Shown here one piece after another: positions 34,302 through 41,908 of a stretch of 41,908 nucleotides of DNA. The first letter of the stretch is position 1; each line of letters opens with the position of its first letter. The notes beneath the pieces are model-generated. The model was not told the DNA's origin and searched no databases. It saw nothing but the letters and a program-made list of their open reading frames with translations. Position numbers and translations under genes: made by a program. Source of the stretch: Ferroplasma sp037442045 (GTDB lineage: Archaea; Thermoplasmatota; Thermoplasmata; Thermoplasmatales; Thermoplasmataceae). The stretch spans positions 1-41,908 of the forward strand of contig NZ_JBBIRC010000006.1 in NCBI RefSeq assembly GCF_037442045.1, read 5' to 3'.

Positions 34302-34694
34302 ATGAAAGTGGCAGTAGGGGTACATATTATAGCGGATTTATACGGTGTAGATGCAGGATTAATATCTAGTGCTGATGGTATTGCACCCATTATAGAGAAT
34401 GCTATTAAGGAAGGAGAATTAACAGAAATTTCTTCACAGTATTATCAGTTCCGTCCAATGGGCGCAAGTGGAATAGCTTTGCTGGCAGAATCACACTTGT
34501 CTTTTCATACATGGCCTGAACATGGACTTGTAACTCTGGATATATACACATGCGGTGAGCACAGCAATGCAGACCGGGCGTTTAATTATATTTTAAATGT
34601 ATTGCATCCCACTTCTATTGAATATAAAAAGCTGGAACGGGGCACAAAAATAGAGGAAAACGTAAAAATTGATAACCCTCAGTTGATGCTGTGA
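34302..34694 (+). CDS. speD: S-adenosylmethionine decarboxylase proenzyme
   Basis: A 130-residue short (bacterial/archaeal class) AdoMet decarboxylase that supplies decarboxylated AdoMet for polyamine synthesis. Self-cleavage would occur at E63|S64 in LLAESHLSFHTWPEHG, with Ser64 turning into the pyruvoyl group. His69 and Cys84 (DIYTCGEHSN) are the expected processing and catalytic residues. The N-terminal GVHIIADLYGVD matches the family. The annotated ATG is preceded closely by GGAGG, and GTG 34308 is a possible alternative. No aminopropyltransferase gene is nearby. Confidence 0.92.
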   Translation: MKVAVGVHIIADLYGVDAGLISSADGIAPIIENAIKEGELTEISSQYYQFRPMGASGIALLAESHLSFHTWPEHGLVTLDIYTCGEHSNADRAFNYILNVLHPTSIEYKKLERGTKIEENVKIDNPQLML

Positions 34695-34698
34695 TACG

Positions 34699-35619
34699 TT
34701 GAATAAAAAAATAAATTTAATTTCCTTTTTATTTATATTGTTATTTTTGGATTTATTAATAGGAATTTATCATATAACTACTGCATACAATGTTCTTATA
34801 ATACCTGATATAATTATTTCCGTTGCATCTATATATATCGCCGGGGAAATATTTCTGGATGTATCCTATAAAGTGGGAAAATCATTATCATTTTCCGAAA
34901 AGTATACTGGGCTCTTTATAGTAGGATTTGCTGCAATAGCTGATGAGATAGTGATGTCGTTAATGGCTTCCGCTGAAAATCTTGGAACAGTCAGTTTTGG
35001 TACAATTCAGGGTTCCAATGTAATAACCCTCATTGCATTTTTGATTATTATGCCATTGTACAGCAGAACCGGCTTTTCCAGATTCAGGATGGATTCATAT
35101 GTACTGGCCGGTACTGCCATAATAATACTGATAATATCATTTTACTTTGTTAGTATTCCATTTTACATAGGATTTATTACTCTTATTATTTTTCTTTTCT
35201 ACATTGTTAAGAAAATAAAATCCCCTTCTATAGAAAATAAAATAACAGTGGAAGAAGTATATCCATCTTACTATGGCATACTTGCAATATTTGTTATAAT
35301 ATTTGCATCCTATAATATGATAAATTCCGCACTTATAATATCGGATGTTTTTAAAATAAATGAATTTCTATCATCATTTTTGCTCCTTGGATTCTTCGGT
35401 TCTATTCCAGAAGTAATTATGATGTCTATTTCACTGCATGACAATAAGAAAGATGTATCAACAGGCTTGATTGCAGGCAGTACAATTTATAAGGAAACAA
35501 TACTTTTTTCTATTATAGCTTTTATGGGAACTTTAACGCTTGCGAACTCCCTATTTTCATTGATATTAATGATAATTTTTTCAATAATTCTAATAATATA
35601 CTCAATTATATTTAAATGA
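34699..35619 (+). CDS. Divergent cation/Ca2+ exchanger-family membrane protein (CaCA-like)
   Basis: A 306-residue protein with about ten predicted helices and an internal duplication. It has two alpha-repeat-like motifs. The first is around GFAAIADEIVMSLMAS with a GTIQGSNVITLIAFL partner. The second is GFFGSIPEVIMMSISLHD with GLIAGSTIYKETI. These resemble the alpha-1/alpha-2 repeats of Na+/Ca2+ exchangers (GTSxPE ... GNxxGSNxxN), though the first has D-E in place of P-E. It is probably an ion exchanger, with the ion unclear. The start is TTG at 34699, 4 nt after the speD stop, with GTGAT just before it. No ATG is available nearby. Confidence 0.7.
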   Translation: MNKKINLISFLFILLFLDLLIGIYHITTAYNVLIIPDIIISVASIYIAGEIFLDVSYKVGKSLSFSEKYTGLFIVGFAAIADEIVMSLMASAENLGTVSFGTIQGSNVITLIAFLIIMPLYSRTGFSRFRMDSYVLAGTAIIILIISFYFVSIPFYIGFITLIIFLFYIVKKIKSPSIENKITVEEVYPSYYGILAIFVIIFASYNMINSALIISDVFKINEFLSSFLLLGFFGSIPEVIMMSISLHDNKKDVSTGLIAGSTIYKETILFSIIAFMGTLTLANSLFSLILMIIFSIILIIYSIIFK

Positions 35620-35652
35620 ATGTATTTGAATTGCTGTGTTATTATAGCAGGA

Positions 35653-37398
35653 TCAGAATCCCCAGAATTGTTCATCCTTTCTTTTAATTTTTATTAGTTC
35701 TTCCATGGTTTCTTTAACATCAGGTTCCATGGGCTGATCCTTAATTTCTTTAATTACATTTTCTGGAACATCAACGTATAAATCCTCATCGGCGAATATT
35801 TGCCGATTCAATGTAACACCTTCTATTGCACAGGATAGTTCAGATCCCCGGTCAGCATACTGCTTATTTACGTCACCGTCCCTCATGCTTTTTATTGTGC
35901 CTGCATATTTGTTTTTGGCGTTTATAAGCTTATCCCCAACTTTAACTCTCCCTGATATTACTTTAATTCCCACAATGACCGGTTTTGCAGCCCTGAAAAT
36001 ATAATCTGGCATTATAATAAGCTTTGCCGGTACAGGCCTGGAATTTTTCTTTTGTTCCTCTATTTCGTTCTTCCTGAACTCAAGCCATTTATTTAAGTCA
36101 TCGAGCATTGAATATATTACATTTCCTGAAATAGCCTTAACGTCATTGGATAAGAGAGCCTCTTTTGCATCTCCAGTAATATTTACATTGAAACCAACTA
36201 TAACTCTATCAAGCGGATTATTAAGGGTTGAAACATTTATAATATCCTTTTTTGTAATATCCCCTATCTGCGCTTCCCTGACATTTATTTTATTCTGCTC
36301 CATTTCATAGGCTATGGCTTCAAGTGAACCTATGGCTTCAGCCTTTATTGTAATTCCATTTTCAGAGAGCTTTATATCTGGCTTTGACTCGCTTATAAGT
36401 TCTTTAAATGCAGCATCAGTATTCCCGCCCTTAATAGCAATTATGGATGTGCCGGAAATGGCATCAACCTTGTCTGTTAAAAGTATTCGAATTCCTGCAG
36501 CTGCCCTTGCACTATCTTTTTCTTCAACGCCTTTTTTTCCAGTAGCAAGTATGGCCTTTACCCGCGTCACTGCAGGGCCTGAGCTGGTGTTAAGTGCAAT
36601 TTTATCGCCTTTATGAAGTGTTCCCTGATATAATATTGTGTCAAGTGTAGTTCCAAGGGACTCCTCCTTCTTAATTTCTATAACTGATCCCCTTGTGGAT
36701 TTATTTTCAAATTGTATATGATCTTCAAGGAATCTCTGTGCAAGACCTGTAAGTACCATTAAAATATCCGGCACACCTATGTTTAATTTTGCACTTACCG
36801 GCACTATTGCAAATGATTTTGTAAAATCTGTTATTCTATCATACCTGTCAGATGATACCCCTTTAACATATAAATCGTTAATTATTTTATATAATTTATC
36901 ATCCAGTGCATTGACATATTCTTCTCTCTGTTTTTTTAATGTTTCTTTAAAAGATGTATTCTTTGTGGAAATGAAATATGGTATTAAATCGATTTTATTT
37001 GCTGCTATTATAAAAGGGGTTTTGTATTTTTTTAAAACATCAATAGATTCCAGTGTCTGTGGCTTAAGTCCCTCGTTAATATCTATAACAAGTATTGCAA
37101 TATCTGCCAGTGCCCCGCCCATCGCACGCATATTGGCAAAAGCCACATGCCCTGGCGTATCGATAAATAACAAACCGGGAATACTGATATTTATGTTTTT
37201 AAAATAATTTTTAATGTTTGAATCCAGTGTATTTTTATCTATTTCAGTTGCGCCAATTTTCTGCGTTATGCCACCTGCTTCCTTCTTTGCTACAGTGGTA
37301 CCACGTATATCATCAAGCAAAGTGGTTTTTCCATGGTCTACATGGCCAAGCACACATACGATTGGTTCCCTTAAATTTTTTTTTGTTGTTGTTTCCAT
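35653..37398 (-). CDS. infB: Translation initiation factor aIF-5B
   Basis: A 581-residue GTPase that promotes subunit joining at initiation. The G domain begins at once: CVLGHVDHGKTTLLDDI (P-loop), GGITQKIGATEI (switch I), FIDTPGHVAF (switch II), IIAANKID (G4) and PVSAK (G5). Domains II-IV follow, with the C-terminal beta-barrel and helix ending EELIKIKRKDEQFWGF. Size is typical for archaeal aIF-5B. The frame opens at TTG 37404, but the ATG at 37398, 2 nt after the ndk stop, gives the normal METTTKKNLREPI start. Confidence 0.95.
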   Translation of the reverse strand: METTTKKNLREPIVCVLGHVDHGKTTLLDDIRGTTVAKKEAGGITQKIGATEIDKNTLDSNIKNYFKNINISIPGLLFIDTPGHVAFANMRAMGGALADIAILVIDINEGLKPQTLESIDVLKKYKTPFIIAANKIDLIPYFISTKNTSFKETLKKQREEYVNALDDKLYKIINDLYVKGVSSDRYDRITDFTKSFAIVPVSAKLNIGVPDILMVLTGLAQRFLEDHIQFENKSTRGSVIEIKKEESLGTTLDTILYQGTLHKGDKIALNTSSGPAVTRVKAILATGKKGVEEKDSARAAAGIRILLTDKVDAISGTSIIAIKGGNTDAAFKELISESKPDIKLSENGITIKAEAIGSLEAIAYEMEQNKINVREAQIGDITKKDIINVSTLNNPLDRVIVGFNVNITGDAKEALLSNDVKAISGNVIYSMLDDLNKWLEFRKNEIEEQKKNSRPVPAKLIIMPDYIFRAAKPVIVGIKVISGRVKVGDKLINAKNKYAGTIKSMRDGDVNKQYADRGSELSCAIEGVTLNRQIFADEDLYVDVPENVIKEIKDQPMEPDVKETMEELIKIKRKDEQFWGF

Positions 37399-37400
37399 AT

Positions 37401-37820
37401 TCAATAATCCATTATCTCGTTCTCATTAAAGAATATTTTATATTCGTGATTGTATGCTTCCTGAGAATCAGAGGCGTGAACTATATTTTCTTCTATATTC
37501 AAGGAGAAATCTCCGCGAATAGTGCCTGCAGCAGCTTTTGACCCATCGGTTGCACCAGCAAGATTTCTGCAAGAAATAATAGCGTTATCTCCTTCCAGTA
37601 TTATGGCTATGATAGGCCCTGATGTTAAATATGAAACAAGGCCATCAAAGAATGGCTTCATGCTGTGAACACTATAATGTTCCTTAGCTTTGCTTTCTGA
37701 AACTTTCATCATCTTTAATGACAAAATTTTTAATCCTTTATTTTCAAACCGCTCTATAATATTCCCTACGATATGCTTTTTAACTCCATCGGGTTTTACG
37801 AGTACCAGTGTCCTTTCCAT
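37401..37820 (-). CDS. ndk: Nucleoside diphosphate kinase
   Basis: A 139-residue enzyme that equilibrates NTPs and NDPs through a phosphohistidine. The start ERTLVLVKPDGV, FFDGLVSYLTSGPIIAIILEG, GATDGSKAAAGTIRGDF and NIVHASDS (His115 catalytic) are all typical. The tail QEAYNHEYKIFF replaces the usual AxxEIxxWF. It sits between L24e and aIF-5B, a gene order kept in many Archaea. Confidence 0.95.
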   Translation of the reverse strand: MERTLVLVKPDGVKKHIVGNIIERFENKGLKILSLKMMKVSESKAKEHYSVHSMKPFFDGLVSYLTSGPIIAIILEGDNAIISCRNLAGATDGSKAAAGTIRGDFSLNIEENIVHASDSQEAYNHEYKIFFNENEIMDY

Positions 37821-37824
37821 AAGC

Positions 37825-38022
37825 CTACGCCTTTTTCATTTCTTTTATGCGATGGTACTCGTTTGTCCATTTAACATTTCTTGCTACCCTTTTCAGGTCG
37901 ATCATATTCACTCTGCACTTTTTTGAACAGAAATTCATTACGTTTCCATCCTTTCTTATATAAATCATTCCTGATGCAGGTTCAATATCATGACCGCAAA
38001 AGATACATTTTCTATATTCCAT
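37825..38022 (-). CDS. rpl24e: Large ribosomal subunit protein L24e
   Basis: A 65-residue zinc-binding ribosomal protein. CIFCGHDIEPASGMIYIRKDG and MNFCSKKCRVN give the four zinc cysteines (CxxC ... CxxxC), then the basic LKRVARNVKWTNEYHR. The ribosome-binding site AGGTGA lies about 6 nt upstream. It is part of the L7Ae-S28e-L24e block. Confidence 0.95.
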   Translation of the reverse strand: MEYRKCIFCGHDIEPASGMIYIRKDGNVMNFCSKKCRVNMIDLKRVARNVKWTNEYHRIKEMKKA

Positions 38023-38027
38023 TTATT

Positions 38028-38237
38028 TCACCTTATTGATAATCTCCTGGCTTCTCTCGCAGTTTCTCTTAGCATTAATATATCGCCAACTTTAACGGGA
38101 CCAAGAACATTTCTTGCAATTATTCTTCCCTGGTCTTTGCCATCAAGGACTCTGACTTTTACAGTTGTGGCTTCGCCGGTCATCCCGGTTCTTCCCATCA
38201 ACTCTACTACTTCAGCTGGAGTTGCATCGTCTGCCAT
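38028..38237 (-). CDS. rps28e: Small ribosomal subunit protein S28e
   Basis: A 69-residue protein with the S28e pattern: AEVVELMGRTGMTGEATTVKVRV, DGKDQGRIIARNVLGPVKVGDIL and the C-terminal MLRETAREARRL signature. It is encoded 6 nt after L7Ae with GAGTGAT as ribosome-binding site. Length is normal for Archaea. Confidence 0.96.
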   Translation of the reverse strand: MADDATPAEVVELMGRTGMTGEATTVKVRVLDGKDQGRIIARNVLGPVKVGDILMLRETAREARRLSIR

Positions 38238-38243
38238 TTAGCA

Positions 38244-38840
38244 TCACTCTTCACTTTCTTCTGAATCTTTTTTCTTTGATGTCTTTTTAGGTGCTTTTTT
38301 AGCTTCTTTTGATTCAGATGCCTTTTCTTTCTTTGGCTTTTCCTTTGATTCCGCCTTTGATTCTTTTACTTCTTTTTTCTTTTCTGGTGCTTCTACAGAT
38401 TTCTGTGCTTCTGTTTCTACTGCCTTTTCTGATTCTACTGCCTTTGGTTTTTCAACTTTCTTCTTTTCTTCCTTTCCGGACTTTGCACTTTCTATTGAAG
38501 ATATAAGGCCTTTATATGCGTCGTCATTTTTGCCATAATCAACAACGGCAATAGATGCTGCTGAAGCAATGCCGACTTTTAATCCAAGGTCACTTTTATT
38601 TTTTACATATGTATATGGAACTTTTCTCTCTTCACATAATACTGGTATATAAAAAACAACCTCTGGCGGTGAAACATCCTCTGCTATAACCACAACCTTT
38701 GCCTCTCCTCTCTCTATAGACTTAACTACTTCATTTGTCCCTTTCTTAATCTTGCCGGATCTATAAGAATTTTCTACAAAATCCAATGCATCTTTGACTA
38801 ACGATTCGGGAGCTTCAAACTTTACATAACTGTTTTCCAT
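38244..38840 (-). CDS. rpl7ae: Ribosomal protein L7Ae with long charged C-terminal tail
   Basis: Residues 1-122 are a normal L7Ae kink-turn-binding protein: VKFEAPESLVKDALDFVENS, SGKIKKGTNEVVKSIERG (RNA-contact GTNEV/T helix), VVIAEDVSPPEVVFYIPVLCEE and the ASAASIAVVDYG end. It serves the 50S subunit, C/D and H/ACA RNPs and RNase P. About 76 further residues follow, made almost only of K, E, S, A and P (EKPKAVESEKAVETEAQKS onward). That makes 198 residues instead of about 120-125. A strong GGAGG site (38847-38851) lies 6 nt before the ATG. It is first in the five-gene translation operon. Confidence 0.93.
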   Translation of the reverse strand: MENSYVKFEAPESLVKDALDFVENSYRSGKIKKGTNEVVKSIERGEAKVVVIAEDVSPPEVVFYIPVLCEERKVPYTYVKNKSDLGLKVGIASAASIAVVDYGKNDDAYKGLISSIESAKSGKEEKKKVEKPKAVESEKAVETEAQKSVEAPEKKKEVKESKAESKEKPKKEKASESKEAKKAPKKTSKKKDSEESEE

Positions 38841-38846
38841 GATAAT

Positions 38847-38851
38847 CCTCC
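38847..38851 (-). promoter_or_regulatory. Strong Shine-Dalgarno site of the L7Ae operon
   Basis: AAGGAGGAT on the minus strand puts GGAGG 6 nt before the L7Ae ATG. TATA-like AAATATTTATATT (38880-38892) would start the message around 38860, giving a short leader of about 20 nt that contains the site. Most other operon-first genes here have no leader. Confidence 0.5.
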
Positions 38852-39087
38852 TTCACTTCTGCATGGTATTATAAACTGTAATATAAATATTTAGCATTGT
38901 TATCTCTGTTCTGCATTCGGATTATAGCATGCTGCTTTTTGTTTAGTGTCTGAGCACTTATTAAAGTCTAATATTAATAACTATTATAAATTATAACTAA
39001 ATAAAAGAAGTAAAATTATAAAATTTTATGAAATTTCAGTTTCTATATTGATAACAGGATAAAACGCCAGAAAACTGATAGATACTA

Positions 39088-39104
39088 ATATATATAATAT
39101 ATAG
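39088..39104 (+). promoter_or_regulatory. TATA-like box of the MFS transporter gene
   Basis: The alternating TATATATAATATATAG stretch is centred about 20-27 nt before the ATG at 39115. It fits a leaderless archaeal promoter. Confidence 0.35.
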
Positions 39105-39114
39105 TTTCTGCTTT

Positions 39115-40212
39115 ATGAGTGAAAAAACTGATGTTATTGCTGCATCAATGATTGGGACAATAATAGAATGGTATGGGATTTTTATTTTTTCCTCAGGAGC
39201 TATTTACATAGCACGCACATTTTATCCAAATGTATCAGCTGCTGAGGCCCTCCTTCTGACATTATTGACATTTGCCCTTGGCTTTGTCACAAGGCCCGTA
39301 GGAGCCTATGTATTCGGCCATTATGGAGACCGGCTTGGAAGAAAAAAGATTTTATTGCTGACGTTATTAATATCCGGCATATCCACAGGCCTAACAGGGT
39401 TAATTCCGTCCGAGGCCAGTATAGGAGTTATGGCAATTGTTTTGCTTGTTATCCTGAGACTTGTGCTTGGTTTTGGCCTCGGCGGAGAATGGGGAGGTGC
39501 CATGTTGCTTACCCTGGAAACATTTAAGAAAAGAAGAGGATTTTTCGCTTCATTTATACAATCAACTGTTGGAATTGGGCTTCTACTTGGAACAGCAATT
39601 TTTATACCTTTGGTATATTTCCTGCCCTCATCTTTCATGTATTCAATAGGATGGAGAATTCCTTTCCTTGCAAGTTTTGTAATTGTAATTGTAGGAGTAT
39701 TTATAAGATTAAAAGTTAAAGAAACACCGGTATTTGAAGAAGAAAAGAAAAAGAATAAAGTCTTAAAATCTCCTGAAAAAGAGTTATTCACAAAACACTG
39801 GAAGAAAATAATAGTTGGAACACTGCTTGCAGGTTCTTCTGGAAACTTTTTCTATTTCGCAATATCACTGCTTCCGGTTTTGTTTGAAGATGCAAAGGAA
39901 ATTACCGTGCTGGATGGATTGATAGGAACTGCAATTTTTGGGGTGCTTGACATAATATTTGTGTTTATAGGCGGCCAGTTATCTGATAAAAAGGGAAGGA
40001 GAATTCTCATTGCAGGTGCAAATTTGCTGGCTCTGATTATACTGTTTCCATCGATATACCTTGTAGGCGTTGATTACTTCATTTTATTCCTTTCCCTCTT
40101 TGCAGTGGCACATGGATTGAGCTACTCGCCTTTAGGTGCAATGATATCGGAAATTTTCCCCACGAATGTAAGGTATTCTGGAAATTCAGCAAGCTACCAG
40201 TATAGTCAATAA
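39115..40212 (+). pseudogene. MHS-family MFS transporter, 3' end cut off at the IS607-type element
   Basis: The first 360 residues are a normal metabolite:H+ symporter (ShiA/ProP-like) of the major facilitator superfamily. They have ASMIGTIIEWYGIFIFSSGA in TM1, RPVGAYVFGHYGDRLGRKK (the loop 2-3 motif), LGFGLGGEWGGAMLLTLE and SDKKGRRIL. It ends EIFPTNVRYSGNSASYQYSQ and a stop, just inside the block that in intact members reads E(M/I)FPTxVRYSGxSxxYQ and is followed by two more helices (total about 430). The left end of the IS607-type element begins at this point. The rest of the gene may lie beyond the element, outside the window. It is probably inactive. Confidence 0.8.
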
Positions 40213-40254
40213 TAACGATATATTTATATGATAATAATTAATAAGATATTTACT

Positions 40255-40842
40255 ATGAAAGCTGAAGAGGTCATGAACTTATTGCAGATATCAAGAAAGA
40301 CACTTCATGTATATGCAAAGGCAGGAAGAATTAGATACACTGTTATGCCGAACAAGAGGTACAACTACAACGAGGAAGATATTTATAAGATACTCAATAA
40401 GGATGTTAAGAGGAAAACAGTCCTCTATGCACGTGTATCAACATACAAACAGAAAACAGATCTGCAGAATCAGATAGATCAGATGAAGCAGTGGTGCTTC
40501 ATGAATGGTTATACAATAAATGCAATATATTCTGACATTGCTTCAGGAATATCATTTGAAAAGAGGAAAGGCTTCTTTGAAATGCTTGACCAGATAATGG
40601 ACAGTAAGGTGGAAAAGGTTGTTGTAACATATAAGGCTCGATTGACCAGATCTGATTTTGAATTATTAAACTATATATTCAAAAAATACAGGACTGAAAT
40701 AGTTGTAATCTCTGAAGTTGGTAATACTCAACTGGACTCTGAAGAAATATATGAAGATATATCTTCAATGGTCCATTATTATTCATTGAAGATGCATTCT
40801 AAAAAGAATAAACAATCCATCGAGGTAGGATATGAAAGTTAA
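40255..40842 (+). CDS. tnpA: IS607-type transposase TnpA (serine recombinase)
   Basis: A 195-residue protein with an N-terminal MerR-like helix-turn-helix (MKAEEVMNLLQISRKTLHVY) and a resolvase catalytic domain. Ser62 in VLYARVSTYKQKTDLQNQ is the nucleophile. Later blocks are IYSDIASGISFEKRKGF and VVVTYKARLTRSDFELLNYIF, with the arginines expected of the family. The frame is open to an ATG at 40228, but family members start at the helix-turn-helix, so the ATG at 40255 is preferred. Its last codons overlap tnpB by 11 nt. Confidence 0.9.
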   Translation: MKAEEVMNLLQISRKTLHVYAKAGRIRYTVMPNKRYNYNEEDIYKILNKDVKRKTVLYARVSTYKQKTDLQNQIDQMKQWCFMNGYTINAIYSDIASGISFEKRKGFFEMLDQIMDSKVEKVVVTYKARLTRSDFELLNYIFKKYRTEIVVISEVGNTQLDSEEIYEDISSMVHYYSLKMHSKKNKQSIEVGYES

Positions 40843-41908
40843 CAGGACAGAGCAGATATATTTAAAATACGACAGTAACATCTCCAACCAGTGCCATTTC
40901 TCAAAGAATCTTTACAATCAGGTCAATTACATACTCAGGCAGGCATTCTTAAAAAAGGAGAAAATGCCATCTTATAATAACCTTGTAAAGCAGTTTCAGC
41001 TCCCTTCAGAGAACAATGAAAACAACAATTACCAGAAACTTCCAGCAAAGACAGCACAGTGGACAATAAAAACTACAACAATAGCATGGCTATCTTTTTT
41101 CAGGGCAAAAAAAGAATATAATAAAGACCCTGATAAATTCACTGGAAGGCCAGGAATACCCGACTATAAGGAAAAGAACGGTGAATTTATTTTAATTTTG
41201 ACGAACCAGCAGTGCAGAATTGAAGATGGAATATTGAAATTTCCCAGGATTATGGAATTGGAGGTGAAGACAAGGTTAAAAGATGTTGATTTAAGAGAAG
41301 TAAGAATAGTTCCACAGGGAGTTGGGTATACTGTGGAGATAGTATACAGGAAAGAAATTGAAGACATTGCAGACAGAGAATCAAAGAGAATTATTGGAAT
41401 AGATTTCGGAATAAGGAATACCGTAACCATTGCAGACAGCATTGGAAATAAGCCGATTGCTGTTAAGGGCGGTGCACTTAATTCTGTGAATCAGTATTTC
41501 AATAAAGAAAATGCAAGACTCAAATCCATCAGTGACAGGCAGTTTGGCAATAAATTTCTAACCAGAAGAGAAAAGAAAATATTTTCTATGAGGAAAAGAA
41601 AAATATATGACATCATGCATAAAATCAGCAGATTTATTGTTGATGATGCAAGAGAGAAGGGCATAGATACCATAGTCATGGGCCACAATGAAGGATGGAA
41701 GCAGAATGTCAACATAGGCAAAAAGAATAACCAGAAATTTGTTCAGATACCATTTAACATCCTGATCTCCATGATACAGTATAAGGCAGAAGAATCAGGA
41801 ATACAAGCCATAGTTATTGATGAAGCGTATACAAGCAAATCATCTTTCCTTGATAACGAGATAATAGAACATCATAATAACTATGCAGGAAAAAGAACAT
41901 CGAGAGGG
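40832..41908 (+). CDS. tnpB: TnpB, RuvC-like RNA-guided nuclease family (partial, continues past the window)
   Basis: 359 codons are in the window without a stop. Asp191 in RIIGIDFGIRNTV is the first RuvC-like catalytic residue. IVMGHNEGWKQNVNIGKKNN, FVQIPFNILISMIQYKAEE and VIDEAYTSKSSFLDNE are typical later blocks of archaeal IS607-group TnpB, where the zinc-finger cysteine position (TSxCS) is a serine. The ATG at 40832 overlaps tnpA and is preceded by GAGGT. Related TnpB proteins are RNA-guided nucleases that use a guide from the element's right end. That end is beyond this window. Confidence 0.88.
   Translation, partial: MKVNRTEQIYLKYDSNISNQCHFSKNLYNQVNYILRQAFLKKEKMPSYNNLVKQFQLPSENNENNNYQKLPAKTAQWTIKTTTIAWLSFFRAKKEYNKDPDKFTGRPGIPDYKEKNGEFILILTNQQCRIEDGILKFPRIMELEVKTRLKDVDLREVRIVPQGVGYTVEIVYRKEIEDIADRESKRIIGIDFGIRNTVTIADSIGNKPIAVKGGALNSVNQYFNKENARLKSISDRQFGNKFLTRREKKIFSMRKRKIYDIMHKISRFIVDDAREKGIDTIVMGHNEGWKQNVNIGKKNNQKFVQIPFNILISMIQYKAEESGIQAIVIDEAYTSKSSFLDNEIIEHHNNYAGKRTSRG

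Larger units (their letters stand above)
40206..41908 (+). mobile_element. IS607-type insertion sequence (runs off the window end)
   Basis: A serine-recombinase tnpA is followed by an overlapping tnpB with no stops up to the last base. The left boundary is placed near 40206-40213, where the interrupted MFS gene loses its frame and where similarity to the decayed copy at 24175-25310 begins (a shared GATATAT about 40 nt before tnpA). The right end, with the rest of tnpB and any guide-RNA segment, is not in the window. Both genes look intact, so this is probably a recent insertion. Confidence 0.85.

Noticed and set aside
1..41908. CRISPR arrays, tRNA or rRNA genes
   Set aside because: No regularly spaced direct repeats and no tRNA-like conserved loops were seen in any intergenic region. 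A covariance-model scan would be decisive and was not possible here.

Overview
The window looks like chromosomal DNA from an acidophilic archaeon of the order Thermoplasmatales, most probably a Ferroplasma/Acidiplasma-like genome. The DNA is AT-rich. It carries archaeal translation genes (L7Ae, S28e, L24e, aIF-5B, aEF-1beta), the archaeal GatDE amidotransferase, a CDP-alcohol phosphotransferase of the archaetidylinositol-phosphate type, an archaeal-type AdoMet decarboxylase, and an 11-subunit-type complex I operon without NuoE/F/G. Promoters look archaeal: a TATA-like box usually lies about 26 nt upstream of the first start codon.

Layout. Bases 1-1500 are a graveyard of fragments from at least three transposase families. 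Bases 1507-11975 hold one small orphan gene and, on the minus strand, the compact operon nuoABCDHI-J1-J2-KLMN followed by two small unknown genes. In it NuoJ is split into two overlapping genes. Bases 12110-16336 (minus) carry acyl-CoA dehydrogenase, gatD and gatE. Bases 16455-17589 (plus) carry a siroheme-synthase-type dehydrogenase and an isochorismatase-like hydrolase, facing an APC amino-acid permease. Bases 19098-23708 (plus) carry a small membrane protein, a 1167-residue helical-repeat protein of unknown function, and a site-2-type membrane metalloprotease directly abutting it.

Bases 24175-25310 are a decayed, internally deleted IS607-type element. A Zn-ribbon/aEF-1beta/glycosyltransferase cluster, a phosphohexomutase (GlmM-like), AIP synthase and a second processive-type glycosyltransferase follow (25410-30142). 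Together these suggest precursor supply and assembly of surface glycans or glycolipids. After a 0.58-kb gap come thiD, an AIR-synthase/HypE-like gene and thiE with ATGA overlaps, then a winged-helix regulator. Next are AdoMet decarboxylase (speD) and a divergent cation exchanger.

The classical archaeal operon L7Ae-S28e-L24e-ndk-infB follows on the minus strand. The window ends in an MHS-family transporter gene that is cut by an apparently intact IS607-type element (tnpA complete, tnpB running off the window end).

Two translation modes are visible. First genes of operons mostly start right where a TATA box predicts the transcript begins (leaderless). Internal genes, the ribosomal operon and speD instead use GGTGA/GGAGG-type Shine-Dalgarno sites. 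No tRNA, rRNA, CRISPR array or recognisable riboswitch was found by eye.
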